6,734 bases of DNA from Solirubrobacterales bacterium (lineage in GTDB: Bacteria; Actinomycetota; Thermoleophilia; Solirubrobacterales; Solirubrobacteraceae). The position numbers and the translations under genes are program-made. This document shows, one piece after another, positions 5,137 through 6,734 of the stretch. The stretch is from contig JAPLCH010000185.1 in the NCBI GenBank assembly GCA_026392325.1, positions 1-6,734 on the forward strand, in the 5' to 3' direction. Position 1 is the first letter of the stretch; each line of letters starts with the position of its first letter. Under the pieces are notes generated by a model, which saw only the letters and a program-made list of their open reading frames with translations, was not told the DNA's origin and searched no databases.

Positions 5137-6159
5137 ATGAAACTCATCATCCAAATCCCATGCTTCAACGAGGAAGAGACGCTTCCGGAAACGCTCGCTG
5201 ACCTCCCCCGTGAGATTCCAGGGATTGACACTGTCGAATGGCTGGTCATCGACGATGGCTCAAGCGATCGTACGATTCAGGTCGCGCTTGACCATGGAGT
5301 CGACCACATTGTCAAGTTCACCGCCAACAAGGGCCTAGCGGCTGGTTTTCAGGCTGGGCTCGATGCCTCACTGAAGTTGGGCGCAGACATCATCGTCAAC
5401 CCGGATGCTGACAATCAGTACAACGGAGCTGACATTGTGAAGCTCGTTCAGCCGATCCTCGCTGGGGACGCAGACATGGTCGTCGGAGACCGCCAGGTTG
5501 AAACAATTGCCCACTTCTCCCCTCTTAAGGTCAAGCTCCAACACCTTGGCTCATGGGTCGTCCGGCAGGCCTCTCGAACTGAAGTCTCTGACACCACGTC
5601 TGGCTTCCGCGCCTACAACCGCGAGGCCGCAGTCCAGCTTGTAGTCGTATCGCGCTGCACCTACACCCTAGAAACAATCATTCAGGCCGGCAATCAGGAC
5701 CTCGCAGTGAGCAACGTTCCGATCCGCACCAATGAGAAGACTCGCGAGTCACGCCTTTTTCCTTCCATGGGCGCCTATGTCAGACGCAACTCAGTTTCGA
5801 TCTTCCGCATCTATGCGCAATACCACCCGCTCAAAGTTTTCTGGGGCCTCTCCGTAGTCTTGGGACTCGGCGCGCTTGCCCTCTGGATCCGCTTCACAAT
5901 CGCACTCTTTGACGGGCAGGGAAGCGGACATGTCCAGTCGCTCATCCTCGGAGCCGTGCTCTTCAACACTGCCGCCCTTATGGCCGCCCTTGGGGTCATC
6001 GGAGACCTCCTCGCAGCACAGCGAGTGATCTCCGTCCGAACACTCGACCGCGTTCGACGCATCGAACTCAAACTTGGCGTTGAGCCATCGCATTACTACC
6101 ACGCCCCCTCCGGACGAACGCCCGAGGCTGAAAGTCCTGAAAGGACCACACCAGAATGA
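5137..6159 (+). CDS. Family 2 glycosyltransferase with C-terminal membrane segments (DPM/polyprenyl-phosphate type)
   Basis: This 340-residue protein has an N-terminal GT-A fold (about 1-225): IIQIPCFNEEETLPETL (4-20) is the nucleotide-sugar start, WLVIDDGSSDRT (35-46) follows, NKGLAAGFQAGLDAS (64-78) is the family loop, and NPDADNQY (88-95) carries the DxD metal site (D90/D92). VVGDRQ (115-120) and DTTSGFRAYN (152-161) match dolichyl-phosphate-mannose-synthase-like enzymes. Two hydrophobic stretches (about 234-257 and 267-292) look like membrane helices, followed by a basic, then Glu/Pro-rich cytoplasmic tail. The likely role is transfer of a sugar from a nucleotide donor to a lipid carrier at the inner face of the membrane; donor and acceptor cannot be read from sequence. 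ATG 5137 gives the usual family start, while GTG 5116 has the better ribosome binding site. The open frame extends back to 4768, but that part lies antisense to ribD. Its TGA overlaps the methyltransferase ATG. Confidence 0.93.
   Translation: MKLIIQIPCFNEEETLPETLADLPREIPGIDTVEWLVIDDGSSDRTIQVALDHGVDHIVKFTANKGLAAGFQAGLDASLKLGADIIVNPDADNQYNGADIVKLVQPILAGDADMVVGDRQVETIAHFSPLKVKLQHLGSWVVRQASRTEVSDTTSGFRAYNREAAVQLVVVSRCTYTLETIIQAGNQDLAVSNVPIRTNEKTRESRLFPSMGAYVRRNSVSIFRIYAQYHPLKVFWGLSVVLGLGALALWIRFTIALFDGQGSGHVQSLILGAVLFNTAALMAALGVIGDLLAAQRVISVRTLDRVRRIELKLGVEPSHYYHAPSGRTPEAESPERTTPE
6134..6146 (+). promoter_or_regulatory. Ribosome binding site of the methyltransferase in a small hairpin
   Basis: AAGGA (6141-6145) lies 10 bases before ATG 6156 and is the best Shine-Dalgarno candidate. 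It is part of a possible 5-bp hairpin, GTCCT-GAA-AGGAC, in the end of the glycosyltransferase gene. Ribosomes finishing the upstream gene would open it, which fits translational coupling. The hairpin is short and may be chance. Confidence 0.3.
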
Positions 6160-6734
6160 CCCACGAGCATGAAGAAGTACCAACAGGCAACACCTTCGAC
6201 AAGTACGGATCCACCAATCCTTTCGTCCGCCGCTTGATGACCGGGTTTGAGACGAACCTTGAAGAGCTCTTCACAAAGGCAGCCCCAAAGTCAATTCTTG
6301 ACGTTGGCTGCGGAGAAGGCGTTCTTACAGAACAGTGGGCCGACCAGATCAATGGCGGTCGCATCGTCGGAGTTGACCTCGACGACGAAAAGCTGAAGGC
6401 CGAATGGACCACCCGTCAGCGACCAAACCTTGAGTACGTGACAGTTGAGGCGGGAGATCTCCCCTTCGCAGATGGCGAATTTGGAATGTCGACGGCGATC
6501 GAAGTGCTTGAGCATGTTCCAGACCCAGAGCACACGGTGGCCGAAATGGCTCGTTGTGCCTCCGGACATCTCCTAGTTTCCGTCCCACGCGAGCCACTTT
6601 GGCGGGTTGTCAATGTAGCCCGCGGAAAGTATGTGACCAGCCTTGGGAACACCCCAGGTCATGTCAATCACTGGTCCAAGCGCTCTTTCATTCGCATGCT
6701 CTCGCAGCACGGTGAGGTAATCGAAGCCCGATCA
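6156..6734 (+). CDS. Class I SAM-dependent methyltransferase (3' end cut by window edge)
   Basis: The frame opens at ATG 6156 and is still open at the window edge after 193 residues; relatives I remember end some tens of residues later. Motif I for S-adenosylmethionine is SILDVGCGEGVLTE (46-59), the acidic end of strand 2 is VGVDLDD (71-77), and LPFADGEF (102-109) plus AIEVLEHVPDPE (114-125) are the Methyltransf_11-type post-I and motif-II regions. A family-specific stretch follows: SVPREPLWR (142-150) and NTPGHVNHWSKRSF (165-178). No signal peptide or membrane segment is seen, so it is probably cytoplasmic or associated with the membrane partner. ATGA overlap with the glycosyltransferase implies coupled expression and a shared pathway, such as methylation of a glycolipid or its sugar or quinone-like precursor. 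The substrate is unknown. The N-terminus GNTFDKYGSTNP is also typical of this subgroup. Confidence 0.93.
   Translation, partial: MTHEHEEVPTGNTFDKYGSTNPFVRRLMTGFETNLEELFTKAAPKSILDVGCGEGVLTEQWADQINGGRIVGVDLDDEKLKAEWTTRQRPNLEYVTVEAGDLPFADGEFGMSTAIEVLEHVPDPEHTVAEMARCASGHLLVSVPREPLWRVVNVARGKYVTSLGNTPGHVNHWSKRSFIRMLSQHGEVIEARS

Noticed and set aside
5791..6183. Minus-strand open frame of 130 residues
   Set aside because: It is antisense to the glycosyltransferase membrane segments, which read as a proper protein on the plus strand.

Overview
The window reads as a housekeeping region of an actinobacterial chromosome. Three things suggest this. The order rpmB then a DAK2-domain (YloV/FakA-like) gene is typical of Actinobacteria. 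The ribosomal protein L28 is the zinc-ribbon (two CxxC) form. The base composition is moderately GC-rich, judged by eye. The wording of L28 and of the glycosyltransferase/methyltransferase pair resembles what I remember from Thermoleophilia (Solirubrobacterales-like lineages), but that finer placement is a low-confidence inference without a search.

Layout. From about position 4990 down to position 1, everything lies on the minus strand: ribD (3860-4990), ribE (3267-3866), ribBA (1980-3251), ribH (1540-1983), rpmB (1304-1495), then a DAK2-domain gene (1-1281) that runs off the left edge. From about 5137 rightwards, everything lies on the plus strand: a family 2 glycosyltransferase with two C-terminal membrane segments (5137-6159), then a class I SAM-dependent methyltransferase (6156-6734) cut by the right edge. 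The two groups diverge from an intergenic region of roughly 125-146 bases, the only place a main promoter for either group can lie inside the window.

How the genes work together. RibBA supplies both branches of riboflavin synthesis: 3,4-dihydroxy-2-butanone 4-phosphate from ribulose 5-phosphate, and the pyrimidine precursor from GTP. RibD deaminates and reduces the pyrimidine. RibH condenses the two branches into lumazine, and RibE dismutates lumazine to riboflavin. All the core enzymes except the intermediate phosphatase are therefore encoded here, tightly packed, with stop/start overlaps at ribBA-ribH and probably ribD-ribE. No FMN riboswitch is visible in the ribD leader. The ribosomal protein and the DAK2 gene follow closely and may share the transcript.

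The plus-strand pair overlaps by ATGA. It looks like a two-gene unit for making and methylating a membrane-associated glycoconjugate; its substrates are unknown.

I see no mobile element, CRISPR array, RNA gene or previously undescribed system. The points most worth a second look are the apparently contracted middle domain of the DAK2 protein, the riboflavin/L28/DAK2 linkage without an FMN riboswitch, and small hairpins around rpmB.
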